Source: Campylobacteraceae bacterium
Lineage (GTDB): Bacteria; Campylobacterota; Campylobacteria; Campylobacterales; Arcobacteraceae
Assembly: GCA_013215945.1 (NCBI GenBank)
Contig: JABSOM010000018.1
Coordinates: 1-55,190, forward strand
Direction of reading: 5' to 3'
DNA length: 55,190 nucleotides
Below the pieces are notes generated by a model. That model was given only the letters and a program-made list of their open reading frames with translations, searched no databases and was not told the origin of the DNA. The number at the start of each line of letters is the position of its first letter. Position 1 is the first letter of the stretch. Position numbers and translations under genes: made by a program. This document shows, piece by piece, positions 15,210-24,800 of this stretch.

Positions 15210-16046
15210 TTGAACGAACTTTCTCTTATTTTTAGAAGTATTAATGACTTCTTTTCAAAACCCATGCTGAAAATTGCTTTTATTCCTTTATTTATTGTGC
15301 TTATTTGCATGTATGTACTTTTTTTTATAGCTGCTGATTTTGGTTTTTCTGCTTTAAGTGAGATAATGACACAGGCACAAAATGGTGAAGAAGTATTTAT
15401 AAGTGCTGATGCTCCTTTTTATTTTGTATGGTTAAGCTCTGCTATTATATTTTTATTTCAATATTCTATCACTTCTTGGATTGTTGGATTTTTATTCTAT
15501 ACGGTGGGTTCTTTATTTATATTAATGTTTTCTGTTTTTATTACTTTAATTATTGTAGGCTTTTTAACACCTCTTATTTTAAAGATTTTACATAAAAAAC
15601 ATTATTCTCATCTTAGATATTATGAGCATGGAAATTTAAGCACTATTCTTTTTGTTTTAATAAAAACGATATTTATAATGTTATTTTTATTTATTTTGTT
15701 TATTCCCTTATATTTCATACCTTTAATTAATATTATTGCTTTTAATTTGCCTTTTTATTATCTCTTTCATAAACTTATTAATTTTGACGTTTCTTCTTCT
15801 ATGTTAAAAAAAGAAGAGTATGAAGTTATTAGTGCTAAAAGTTCAGGTGGATTTAGAGCAAGAACCTTGTTTTTGTATTTTATATCTATGATTCCTTTTA
15901 TTACTTTGTTTACTTCTGTTTTTTATATCATTTATATTGGAAATGCATATTTCCTTGCTTTAGAAAAATTACGAAAAAAAGAAGATTCAAATAATATAGG
16001 TAAAAATTCTTTGGAAAATCAAAAGAGGAAAATTACTTTAAATTAA
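15210..16046 (+). CDS. EI24/CysZ-family membrane protein
   Basis: 278 aa, hydrophobic, with membrane segments at about 18-42, 70-90, 92-125, 145-180 and 220-248. The N-terminal pattern (FRSINDFFSKPMLKIAFIPL) and overall hydropathy match the EI24 domain family, which includes the sulfate transporter CysZ; the Campylobacterota members have no proven substrate. The start is TTG, 6 nt after AAGGA, and a later ATG would remove part of TM1. The C-terminal ~25 residues are polar. It converges with the response regulator gene. Confidence 0.7.
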   Translation: MNELSLIFRSINDFFSKPMLKIAFIPLFIVLICMYVLFFIAADFGFSALSEIMTQAQNGEEVFISADAPFYFVWLSSAIIFLFQYSITSWIVGFLFYTVGSLFILMFSVFITLIIVGFLTPLILKILHKKHYSHLRYYEHGNLSTILFVLIKTIFIMLFLFILFIPLYFIPLINIIAFNLPFYYLFHKLINFDVSSSMLKKEEYEVISAKSSGGFRARTLFLYFISMIPFITLFTSVFYIIYIGNAYFLALEKLRKKEDSNNIGKNSLENQKRKITLN

Positions 16047-16050
16047 ATAC

Positions 16051-16734
16051 TTAATTAAGTAATTGATAGCCTGTGCCTTGAATATTTTTTAGTAAGTCTT
16101 TTGGAAGTTTTTTTCTGAAATTTTTTATAAAAAGTCTTAGTGCATTTTGGGTCATAATTTGATTTTCATCCCAAAGAATATTTTCAATTTCAACATAAGT
16201 GATAATTCTATTTTTTTGCAAAAGCAGTTTAAAAAATATATTTTCTTTTTTTGTTAATAAATATTCTTCTGAAGGCCCTGTAACAAGGGATTTACTCTCA
16301 TCGTATATCCAAGAAGGAATGATATTAAAAATGGAGCTTCCTTCAAAACTTTTGATAAAACTCTCTAATGCAAGGCTTAAGTTTTCTTCTGTAATAGGTT
16401 TTACTATGTATTTAACCAAATGTAACTCTGTTGCTTCAAGCATATACTCTAAATCAGTAAAAGCAGAGGTAATAATAACTCTTGTTTTACTGTCTCTTAA
16501 ACGTATTTTTTTAATAAGTTCAATTCCCGTCATTTTAGGCATTTGAATATCGGTAATAATTAAGTCTGGTTTTTTTTCTTCATAGAGTTTAAAGGCTTCT
16601 TCTCCATTAGATGCTACAGAAATATCTTTAAACATGCATTCAAGAATTTCATAAATATTATTCCTAATACCTACTTCATCTTCTACATATAACAAAGTGA
16701 AACTTTTTAATTTATTAATTAATTGAGATGTCAT
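16051..16734 (-). CDS. OmpR-type two-component response regulator
   Basis: 227 aa. A receiver domain (about 12-125) with acidic pocket E18-D19-E20, phospho-acceptor D62 (ITDIQMPKMTG), ITSAF switch residues and the conserved Lys in VKPI, then a C-terminal winged-helix DNA-binding domain (about 150-227, NALRLFIKNFRKKLP). Start-to-start it is 59 nt from the divergently transcribed Cache histidine kinase, its obvious partner. The nearby DctPQM operon makes it a candidate regulator of C4-dicarboxylate uptake, by analogy with DctS/DctR systems; that link is inference. Confidence 0.88.
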   Translation of the reverse strand: MTSQLINKLKSFTLLYVEDEVGIRNNIYEILECMFKDISVASNGEEAFKLYEEKKPDLIITDIQMPKMTGIELIKKIRLRDSKTRVIITSAFTDLEYMLEATELHLVKYIVKPITEENLSLALESFIKSFEGSSIFNIIPSWIYDESKSLVTGPSEEYLLTKKENIFFKLLLQKNRIITYVEIENILWDENQIMTQNALRLFIKNFRKKLPKDLLKNIQGTGYQLLN

Positions 16735-16793
16735 AGAAAACCTTATTTAAACATTTATGCTATGATAACAAAAAATTCATTATAGGCCAAGAT

Positions 16794-18362
16794 GTGAACT
16801 TTATAACAGAAAAAAATATTTCAAAAGTCATTATTTATTTATTTGTATTTATACTCTCTTCTATGATTTTTTTGATTTCGTATTTTTATGTCAAAAATAC
16901 GAATGAAGATTTTGATGCTTCAATGAAAGACTTTGTTCATACTCATTATAAAGAACAGAAAATTCTTCTAAAAAAAGAAATTGATATTATTATTGATGTT
17001 ATTACCTATAATGCTTCTACTTCTTCTTTAGAGTTAGCTGAGTTAAAAGAGCATACTATTGGTTTGTTAAATAATATTCGTTTTGAAGAAAAACGAAGCA
17101 ATTATATTTTTGTATATGATATTTTAAAAATGCAAGGTGGAGATGATTTTGCAGAACTCTTAGTTAACCCCAATCGTCCTGATTTAGTAGGTACTAAACT
17201 ATCTACCAATTATAAGGATGTTGATGGTAAAAAGTTTAGAGAAGACTTTTTGAAAGATATAAGAAATAAGGGTGAATCCTACACTCAATATGCCTATACA
17301 AAAATAAGCTCTGGAAAAATCAATCAAAAACTTTCTTATTTTAAATATTATGAGCCTTGGAACTGGGTTATTAGTGTTGGAATTTATCTGGATGACATTG
17401 AATACGATATAGGACTTAAAAAGAAAGAATTAAATGAGCAGGTTAAAAAACAAATAGTTCAAACCATACTTTTATTCTTTTTGTTTTTATCTTTTGGTAT
17501 TTTTGTGACGATTATTGTGAGTGATAGAATGGATGAATTTTTTAAAGAGTATAGAAAGAGTGTAAAAAATAAATCTAAAGCACTTGAAGAATTAAATGAG
17601 ACTTTGGAAAAAAGAGTAGAGTTAGAGCTGGAAAAAAACAGAGAAAAAGAACAAGTTTTAATTGAAAAATCTCGCTTTATTTCTATGGGAGAAATGATTT
17701 CTAATATTGCTCATCAGTGGAGACAACCTTTATCTGAATTGTCTTCAATATTAATGAGTATAAAGTTTAAACATAATATTCAAAAATTAGATGATGTAAC
17801 AATGAACAAAAAAGCCAAAGAAGCAGAACTTATTATTGATTATATGTCTCATACTATTGATGATTTTAGAAACTTTTTTATGCCAAAAAAAGAGAAACAA
17901 GACTTTCTTTTATCAAATGCTTTACAATCCGTTAGAACAATTATCAAAAGCACGCTTAAAAACTATAATATTGCTCTTATCATTGATATTAATGAGAAGA
18001 TTGCACTTAATACCTATTTGAATGAATTTGAGCAGGTTGTGCTTAATATTATCTCCAATGCGAAAGATGTTTTGATTGAGAAAAATATTGTCCAACCTTA
18101 TATTAAAATTACAGCTTTAAATGAAGAAGATTATGTTGTTTTATATATAGAAGATAATGGGGGAGGAGTTCATGTTGAACCTAAGGGGAAAATATTTGAT
18201 CCGTATTTTACTACTAAAAAAGACAGTGAAGGTACAGGTATTGGTTTGTATATGAGTAAGATTATTGTAGATAAAAATATGAACGGGCGTTTGCGAGTTA
18301 GAAATACCAACGTAGGTGCGAAATTTTCTATTCATATGCCCAAAGAGGCTAAAAAGGATTGA
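16794..18362 (+). CDS. Cache-domain sensor histidine kinase
   Basis: 522 aa. TM1 (about 10-32), a periplasmic single-Cache-type sensor (about 40-215, with NPNRPDLVGTKL and WNWVISVGIYLDD), TM2 (about 221-243), a coiled coil, then the kinase core: phospho-acceptor H307 in SNIAHQWRQPL, N box NIISNAKD, DNGGG, and GTGIGLYMSK. It should autophosphorylate and pass phosphate to the divergent response regulator. Cache sensors of this shape often bind organic acids, which fits the neighbouring TRAP transporter, but the ligand is unproven. The start is GTG at 16794, only a few nt after GGCCAAG with poor Shine-Dalgarno pairing. Confidence 0.88.
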   Translation: MNFITEKNISKVIIYLFVFILSSMIFLISYFYVKNTNEDFDASMKDFVHTHYKEQKILLKKEIDIIIDVITYNASTSSLELAELKEHTIGLLNNIRFEEKRSNYIFVYDILKMQGGDDFAELLVNPNRPDLVGTKLSTNYKDVDGKKFREDFLKDIRNKGESYTQYAYTKISSGKINQKLSYFKYYEPWNWVISVGIYLDDIEYDIGLKKKELNEQVKKQIVQTILLFFLFLSFGIFVTIIVSDRMDEFFKEYRKSVKNKSKALEELNETLEKRVELELEKNREKEQVLIEKSRFISMGEMISNIAHQWRQPLSELSSILMSIKFKHNIQKLDDVTMNKKAKEAELIIDYMSHTIDDFRNFFMPKKEKQDFLLSNALQSVRTIIKSTLKNYNIALIIDINEKIALNTYLNEFEQVVLNIISNAKDVLIEKNIVQPYIKITALNEEDYVVLYIEDNGGGVHVEPKGKIFDPYFTTKKDSEGTGIGLYMSKIIVDKNMNGRLRVRNTNVGAKFSIHMPKEAKKD

Positions 18363-18382
18363 TTTTATACGTCCTTTTTTTC
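18351..18382 (+). terminator. Probable terminator after the histidine kinase
   Basis: Stem AAAAAGGA (18351-18358) with TCCTTTTT (18372-18379), a 13-nt loop and a T run. It overlaps the last codons of the kinase. Confidence 0.5.
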
Positions 18383-18490
18383 TTCATTTTTTAAAAACTG
18401 CTCTTGTTTTTTCTTTGTTAAATAAGCCAACATAAATACTACGGCAGAAACTAAAGCAAAACCTATTAATTCATTGTATAAATCATTCAT
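18365..18490 (-). CDS. 41-residue single-TM protein
   Basis: 41 aa, with an in-frame ATG at 18505 that would add five residues. One hydrophobic helix (about 8-25, ELIGFALVSAVVFMLAYL) is followed by a charged tail (KKKQEQFLKNEEKKDV), the shape of a small inner-membrane protein with a cytoplasmic C-terminus. No strong Shine-Dalgarno. It lies beyond the terminator of the TRAP operon and is convergent with the kinase gene. I do not recognise a family; a role with the transporter or kinase would be a guess. Confidence 0.5.
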   Translation of the reverse strand: MNDLYNELIGFALVSAVVFMLAYLTKKKQEQFLKNEEKKDV

Positions 18491-18564
18491 AAAGAATTGT
18501 ATCATAAGCTTTATTGTATTAACTTATAGGTATTTTTTCTCTTCTTCTAAATAATAAAGCAAAA

Positions 18565-18591
18565 AAAAGCAAGCATTTCTGCTTGCTTTTT
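18565..18591. terminator. Terminator of the dctPQM operon
   Basis: Perfect 11-bp stem (18565-18575 with 18580-18590, AAAAGCAAGCA), a 4-nt loop, and A/T runs on both sides, so it can act on either strand. It is 17 nt past the dctM stop. Confidence 0.85.
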
Positions 18592-18607
18592 AAAATATTA
18601 TGACATC

Positions 18608-19888
18608 CTATCCATAAACAAGATTTGGAAGCCATAAAGCAATTGCTGGAATATACGTTACTAGTATAAGTCCTACAAAAATAGTTAGTGTCCAAGGAAA
18701 AGCTGCAACAATTACATCTTTCATTGACATTCCTGTTAACCCTGAGGTTACAAAGAGGTTAAGACCTACAGGAGGGGATACCATTCCTAATTCCATATTA
18801 ATAGTAATTACTATTCCAAAGTGAATAGGATCAATTCCAAGTGCCATTGCAACTGGAAGTAATAAAGGTACCATAATCATAATAATAGCACTTGGTTCCA
18901 TAAAAGAACCAGCAACTATTAATAATACATTAACAAACAATAAGAACATATATTTATCAACATTTGCTTCAATTAATGTTTCTGTTATTCCTTGTGGAAT
19001 ATTTTCAATGGTTAGAAAATGAGCAAAAAGCATGGCATTGGTAATAATGAACATAATCATAGCTGTTGTTTTTGCTGAATCTAAAGATACATTATAAAAT
19101 TCTTTAAAAGTTATGTCTTTATAAATAAATACAGATACAATAAAGGCCCAAACAGCGGCTACTGCAGCAGCTTCAGTAGGAGTAAAAATTCCTCCATAAA
19201 TACCACCAATAACAATAACAATGGTCATTAATCCCCAAGAAGCATCTTTCATTTTCTCAAGTCTGTATTTCCAAGGTTTTGGTTCGCTTCGTTTAAATCC
19301 TAAACGAACAGCTCCAATATACGTAACAACCATCATCATAATACCTAGCATAATACCAGGAACTACTCCTGCCATAAACAGTCTTCCAATAGAAACTTCC
19401 GCTGTAACCCCATATACAATTAAAACAATTGAAGGTGGAATTAAAATTCCTAAAGAACCAGCTGTTGCAATAGTACCAACAGCATATTTTTTAGGATAAC
19501 CTGCTTGCATAATAGCCCCAAACATAATAGAACCAATAGCTACAACAGTTGCTGGTGAGCTTCCTGAAACCGCTGCAAAAATAATAGATGCAAAAATAGC
19601 AGAAATAGGTAAACCACCAGGTAAATGTCCTACAATAGATTTAGCAAATTCAATAATTCTTTGCGCCGCACTTCCTTTTGATAATAAATTACCAGCAAGA
19701 ATAAACATAGGAATTGCCATAAGTGAATAATGCTCAATTTTATCAAACATTAATCCACCAATTTCAATAGGTGAAATATCTGTGAATAACATTAATGTTG
19801 TAAATGTAGCTGCACCTAAACAGATAGAAATGGGGGTACCTAAAATAATTAGGGTGAAGAAAATACCAAAAAGTACTGCTACACTCAT
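18608..19888 (-). CDS. dctM: TRAP dicarboxylate transporter, large membrane subunit DctM
   Basis: 426 aa, highly hydrophobic, about 12 TM segments, full length for DctM. Family features include LGTPISICLGAATF near the N-terminus, MLAGNLLSKG-type loops (MFILAGNLLSKG), and NMELGMVSPPVGLNLFVTSG near 365-385. It forms the ion-coupled translocation channel with DctQ, driven by the Na+ or H+ gradient, taking substrate from DctP. The ATG overlaps the dctQ stop by 4 nt, so the two are translationally coupled. Last gene of the operon, followed by a strong terminator. Confidence 0.93.
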   Translation of the reverse strand: MSVAVLFGIFFTLIILGTPISICLGAATFTTLMLFTDISPIEIGGLMFDKIEHYSLMAIPMFILAGNLLSKGSAAQRIIEFAKSIVGHLPGGLPISAIFASIIFAAVSGSSPATVVAIGSIMFGAIMQAGYPKKYAVGTIATAGSLGILIPPSIVLIVYGVTAEVSIGRLFMAGVVPGIMLGIMMMVVTYIGAVRLGFKRSEPKPWKYRLEKMKDASWGLMTIVIVIGGIYGGIFTPTEAAAVAAVWAFIVSVFIYKDITFKEFYNVSLDSAKTTAMIMFIITNAMLFAHFLTIENIPQGITETLIEANVDKYMFLLFVNVLLIVAGSFMEPSAIIMIMVPLLLPVAMALGIDPIHFGIVITINMELGMVSPPVGLNLFVTSGLTGMSMKDVIVAAFPWTLTIFVGLILVTYIPAIALWLPNLVYG

Positions 19889-20487
19889 AACATACCTCCT
19901 GTTTTTTTCTCAGCTTCTTTTACAATCTCATTTAATTTGATTGCATCTTTACTTGTAATTCCTGCTTCCGTTAGCACTACTTGTCCTTCATTTTCTTCTA
20001 CAATTTTATCATGTGGAGTTCTTATAAGAACTATAATTCTTTCTGCAACTCTGTAAGCACCAAAAGCAAAAGAAATAGGAATAACAGCATAAACGTATTC
20101 CATTGGTAAATCCCATAAATCAATGGACTTTTCTTCTAACTCTTGTATTAACAGTGTATATTGATATCCATAATAAGATATTGTAATTAAAAATATAAAA
20201 GAAATAAAACTAGAAGTAACTAACATTATTTTTGCAATTTTTGAGGGAACAATATCTACAATAACAGTAACAGCAATATGTGCATTCTTTTTAAAACAGT
20301 AAGCAGCTCCAAAAAAAACTGACCACAAGAATAAAAAAATTGTAAGTTCGGTCGCCCAAACTAAAGACGCATCAAACGCATATCTTGCAACAACATTCGT
20401 GAAAGCAACAGCAACTCCGGCGGAAATGCCGAAGGCTGCTATTTTTTGGTTTATATGACCAATAATTATACTAATAATATTAAACAT
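19885..20487 (-). CDS. dctQ: TRAP transporter small membrane subunit DctQ
   Basis: 200 aa with four TM segments (about 15-33, 44-65, 83-108, 127-150) and the DctQ signature around NVVARYAFDASLVWATELTIF. A C-terminal polar extension of ~45 residues (from about 155) is longer than in the minimal family members. DctQ pairs with DctM in the membrane. The gene starts 2 nt after the dctP stop with no clear Shine-Dalgarno, which suggests coupling to dctP translation. Confidence 0.9.
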   Translation of the reverse strand: MFNIISIIIGHINQKIAAFGISAGVAVAFTNVVARYAFDASLVWATELTIFLFLWSVFFGAAYCFKKNAHIAVTVIVDIVPSKIAKIMLVTSSFISFIFLITISYYGYQYTLLIQELEEKSIDLWDLPMEYVYAVIPISFAFGAYRVAERIIVLIRTPHDKIVEENEGQVVLTEAGITSKDAIKLNEIVKEAEKKTGGML

Positions 20488-20489
20488 AA

Positions 20490-21512
20490 TTATTTCGTAT
20501 TTAATGCCGCTTTAATTAGATCTTCTCCAATTAGCTTTTTATCATAAAACTTAGGATAAATAACACTTACAGCAGATTTCCAAGCATTTTTTTGCTCAGC
20601 TGTCAATGTAAATATTTCTAATTTCCCCGTTTTTGCAGCATATTCTTTGATTAGTTCTAATTGTGAATTATTTAATTCTTCTGCATATTCTCTTTCTTTA
20701 TCCGTAGCATCATTCATAGCTTGTGTAACATTCGCTTGTAAATCAGCAGGTAAAGAATTCCAGAATTTTTTACTCATAATTACTAAATAACCTAAATAAC
20801 CGTGGTTAGTAATTGTTAAGTATTTTTGAACTTCATGGAATTTTTTAGTATAGATGTTAGAAATTGTATTTTCTTGTCCATCAATTACACCTTGTTGTAA
20901 ACCTGAGTATACTTCAGAAAAAGGCATCATTTGTGGATTTGCTCCTACAGAATGAAATTGTGCTTCAAGTACTTTTGAAGACATAATTCTAAATTTTTGA
21001 CCTTTTGCATCAGCAGGTACAATTAGTGCTTTTTTAGCAGATGATAATTGTTTAAAGTGATTGTCCCAGAAGTTTAAAGCAACAAAACCTTTTTTATTAA
21101 CCATTGCTTTTAAATCTGCACCAACACTACCATCTTGAACTCTGTGTAATTGGTCAATATCTTTAAACAAAAATGGTAAATCAAATAAAGCTAATTGAGG
21201 TACAATTTTACCAAATTTAGAAAAACTTGGTGCTGCCATTTGAACTGAGTTTAGTTTAATAGCTTTTAAAACTGCATTGTCTTTATATAACTGTGAAGAT
21301 GGGTAAATTTGTACATCAATTTTACCTTTAGATAATTCTTCTAATCTTTTTTCAAAATATACAGCTGCTTTACCTTTTGGTGTGTTTGCACTAACAACGT
21401 GTGAAAATTTTAAGACATATTCAGCCTCTGCTGCTTGTACTTCATTACCTGATAATAATACCAATGCTGCAACTGCAACACTAGACATCAAACCTTTAAT
21501 TTTTGTAGTCAT
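20490..21512 (-). CDS. dctP: TRAP transporter periplasmic binding protein DctP
   Basis: 340 aa. An N-terminal signal peptide (hydrophobic 8-21, cleavage near the VQAAEA segment at 25-30) is followed by a DctP-family solute-binding protein. The conserved Arg that binds the substrate carboxylate is in QKFRIMSS, and the FSEVYSGLQQGVIDGQEN motif is typical of C4-dicarboxylate binding members. Likely substrates are malate, fumarate or succinate, but related carboxylates are possible. Strong Shine-Dalgarno AAAGGAG is 5 nt before the ATG. First gene of the operon, separated from divergent gltB by 351 bp. Confidence 0.93.
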   Translation of the reverse strand: MTTKIKGLMSSVAVAALVLLSGNEVQAAEAEYVLKFSHVVSANTPKGKAAVYFEKRLEELSKGKIDVQIYPSSQLYKDNAVLKAIKLNSVQMAAPSFSKFGKIVPQLALFDLPFLFKDIDQLHRVQDGSVGADLKAMVNKKGFVALNFWDNHFKQLSSAKKALIVPADAKGQKFRIMSSKVLEAQFHSVGANPQMMPFSEVYSGLQQGVIDGQENTISNIYTKKFHEVQKYLTITNHGYLGYLVIMSKKFWNSLPADLQANVTQAMNDATDKEREYAEELNNSQLELIKEYAAKTGKLEIFTLTAEQKNAWKSAVSVIYPKFYDKKLIGEDLIKAALNTK

Positions 21513-21863
21513 ATTAACTCCTTTAATGTTAAGTGTGAAAAGTATAATAAAAACTTATGTATATATTGTGTCTTTTTTTATTTTTTTGAACATATTCTAA
21601 GGGCAATAATTTTATTAAACAAAGATAGGTATATTAAATAATACTTTGGGTTATTTAATAATATAAGTAAAAATAGACAAGTAGTTTTTTCTTTAAAGGA
21701 AACTACAAGTTTTCCTCCTTAATACCTTGTTTTAGGGCTTTAATGAGAGTTGTTATTATTTTAGAAATGAACCCTGCGTGACATTTTATTCTATTTTAAC
21801 CAATCTTTAAAGAAAACTTAGTTATCCTATTTACACTTAGGGAATAAAAATTAAAGGATAAAG
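21513..21863. other. 351-bp divergent intergenic region between dctP and gltB
   Basis: No gene found. It must hold the promoters of dctP (-) and gltB (+). On the dctP side TATACT is visible about 20 nt before the Shine-Dalgarno; I could not find a sigma-54 type GG-N10-GC element on either strand. At 21681-21706 and 21697-21716 lie two overlapping, mutually exclusive hairpins, the second ending in TTCCTCCTT. A short ACAAG/CTTGT pair (21677-21681 with 21726-21730) could enclose both. Confidence 0.4.
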
Positions 21864-24800
21864 ATGGGTAACAATGTAAAATTACTTACTTCATTTAAAG
21901 ATAATTGTGGTTTTGGGTTAATGGCTGATTTAAAAAACAGACCAAGCCATAATAACTTAGAAGATGCGATTACATCACTAGAGAGAATGATGCACAGAGG
22001 TGCTGTTGCTGCTGATGGAAAAACAGGTGATGGTTCTGGATTATTAATGTCAATACCGGAAAAATTCATGAGAAAAATTACTTCTGAAGAAGGTATTGAT
22101 TTACCTGAAAACTACGGTATTGCTATGATATTTACTGAAGATTTAAGCGATATAGAAATCTTCAAAGGCATTTGTGAAAACAACGATTTAAAAATATTAT
22201 ACACACGAGAAGTACCTATTAATAAAGATGCATTAGGGGCACAAGCATTAGCCTGTTTACCCTATATCATACAAGTATTTGTAGCTGCAAATTCATTAAT
22301 GTCATCAAAAAGACTTGATGCTATGTTGTATTTAACAAGAAAAGAATGTGAACATCAATTATTAGGAAAAGAAGAATTTTATATTCCCTCATTTTCTTCT
22401 AGAGTAATATCCTATAAAGGTTTGATAATGCCTACGCATATCAAACAGTTTTATGTTGATTTTAATGATGAAGATTTTGCTATTACTTTTGCATTATTTC
22501 ATCAAAGATTCTCAACCAATACACTTCCTCAATGGAGATTAGCTCAACCTTTTAGAACTATTGCTCATAATGGAGAAATAAATTCTGTAGAAGCTAATAG
22601 AGTAAATGTACGTATTAAATCAGAAAAAATAGAATCTGAAGTATTTACACAAGCAGAGTTAAACAGACTATTCCCGATTCTTCAAGAAGGCGGATCTGAT
22701 TCTGCGTCTTTGGATAATATGTTTGAATTTTTATTAGTAAATGGTTGTGATTTTTTTAAAGCAGCACGTTCATTAATACCTGCTCCTTGGCAAAATGCAC
22801 CACATATGGATCCTGAGTTAAGAGCTTTTTATGAGTATACATCAACTGCAATGGAAGCTTGGGATGGACCTGCAGCTGTTTCCTTAACAGATGGTAGATA
22901 TATTGGTTGTTTAATTGACAGAAATGGCTTAAGACCTTCTAAATATGTAATAACTAAAGATCATAAAATCTATATTACTTCTGAGTATGGAACTATTGAT
23001 TTTGAAGAAGAAAATATAAAAGAAAGAGGACGATTACAATCAGGGGAAATGATTGGTTTGGATTTAAAACATGGTGTTGTTTTAAAAGAAAATGATATCA
23101 ATGATTATTTGAAATCTTCTCAAAACTATTCTAAATGGTTAAACAATGATATGGAATATTTACAAGAATACATTGATGAGTCTTTTTTAGATATTAGTGA
23201 TTATACTTTTGATGATTTAGAAAACAGACAAAAATTCTATAATATTACCTATGAAGCTATTGATCAAATGATTGAGCCTATGAGTAAAGATGGAAAAGAA
23301 CCTGTAGGTTCTATGGGAGATGATACACCTTTAGCCTGTTTTTCAGAGGTTAATAGAAATTTTACAGATTTTTTCAGACAAAAATTTGCACAAGTAACGA
23401 ATCCTCCTATTGATCCATACCGAGAAAAAGTTGTAATGTCGCTGGAAACAGGATTTGGACAAATTCATAATATCTTAGATGAAAAATCTTCTTATGCAAA
23501 AAGATTGAAAGTTACTTCTCCTATTTTGATGCAAGAAAAATACAATGTATTGGTATCCTTTGGAGAAAAAAGTTCACCAAGATATGACAAATATTATAAA
23601 AATCAGCGTTTTTCAACAACATTTAAAACGGGATTAAAAGAAGCCTTAGAAAACCTTGCGAAAGAAGTAATTTATTCTATTGTAAACAATGATGTTTATA
23701 TTATTCTTTTAGATGATAGAGCGGTATCAAAAGATAATAAAATTATTCCTATGGCTATGGTTGTTGGATATTTAAATCAAGCTTTATTAAAAGCCAAAAT
23801 TAGACACAGCGCATCTTTTATTGCAGTATCTGGGGAAGTATATGATCCTCATATGGCTGCTGTTTTATTAGCTTATGGAGTTACAGCAATTTATCCATAC
23901 ATGATGTATGCATCTACTGTTGCTTTACATGAAAGACGCCTTACTAATAAATACGACATGCAAAAGAAACTTAAAAATACGCAAAAAGCCTTAAATGGTG
24001 GTTTATTAAAAATCATGTCAAAAATGGGTATTTGTACAATTGCATCTTATAGAAACTCTGCTTTATTTGATTTAATTGGTTTAAGTGATGAAATTCTAGA
24101 AGACTGTTTTGATGGAAGTTTTTCTGATTTAGCTGGTTTAGGTTATGAAGACATAGAAAAAAGAATAGAAAAATCTCATTTTAATGCCTATTATGATGAT
24201 TCTCATATGTTTCCTTTAGATTTAGGTGGTTTTTATAAGTATATTGATGGCGGAGAATACCATGATTATGGTCCGAATACACTTATGGCAATGCATAATA
24301 AAAAAGCAAAAATTAAAGAAGATATAACTGATTTTGACGCGTTAAGAGAACTGGTTGAAAAACGAGACAAAAAATTTATTAGAGATTTTTTTGAATTTAA
24401 TTCTGATAAAAAAGCTATACCTTTAGAAAAAGTTGAATCTTTAGATGAAATCTTTAAACGTTTTGCATCTGCTGCTATGTCACTTGGTTCAATATCACCA
24501 GAAGCGCATGAAGCAATGGCAATTACAATGAATACTATTGGTGGAATGTCAAATTCAGGTGAGGGTGGAGAAGATCCTAAACGATTTGGAACACTTAAAA
24601 ACTCAAAAATTAAACAAGTTGCCTCAGGTAGATTTGGTGTTACTCCTGGATATTTACGCTCAGCTGAAGAAATACAAATTAAAGTTGCACAAGGTGCAAA
24701 ACCTGGAGAAGGTGGACAATTAGCAGGGCATAAAGTTACTGCTTATATTGCTGGTTTACGTCATACAGTTGAAGGTGTTACGTTAATTTCACCTCCTCCT

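Noticed and set aside
16034-16070. Terminator between the EI24-family and response regulator genes
   Set aside because: The TTAATTAAGT palindromic stretch gives only weak, AT-only stems, not enough to call.
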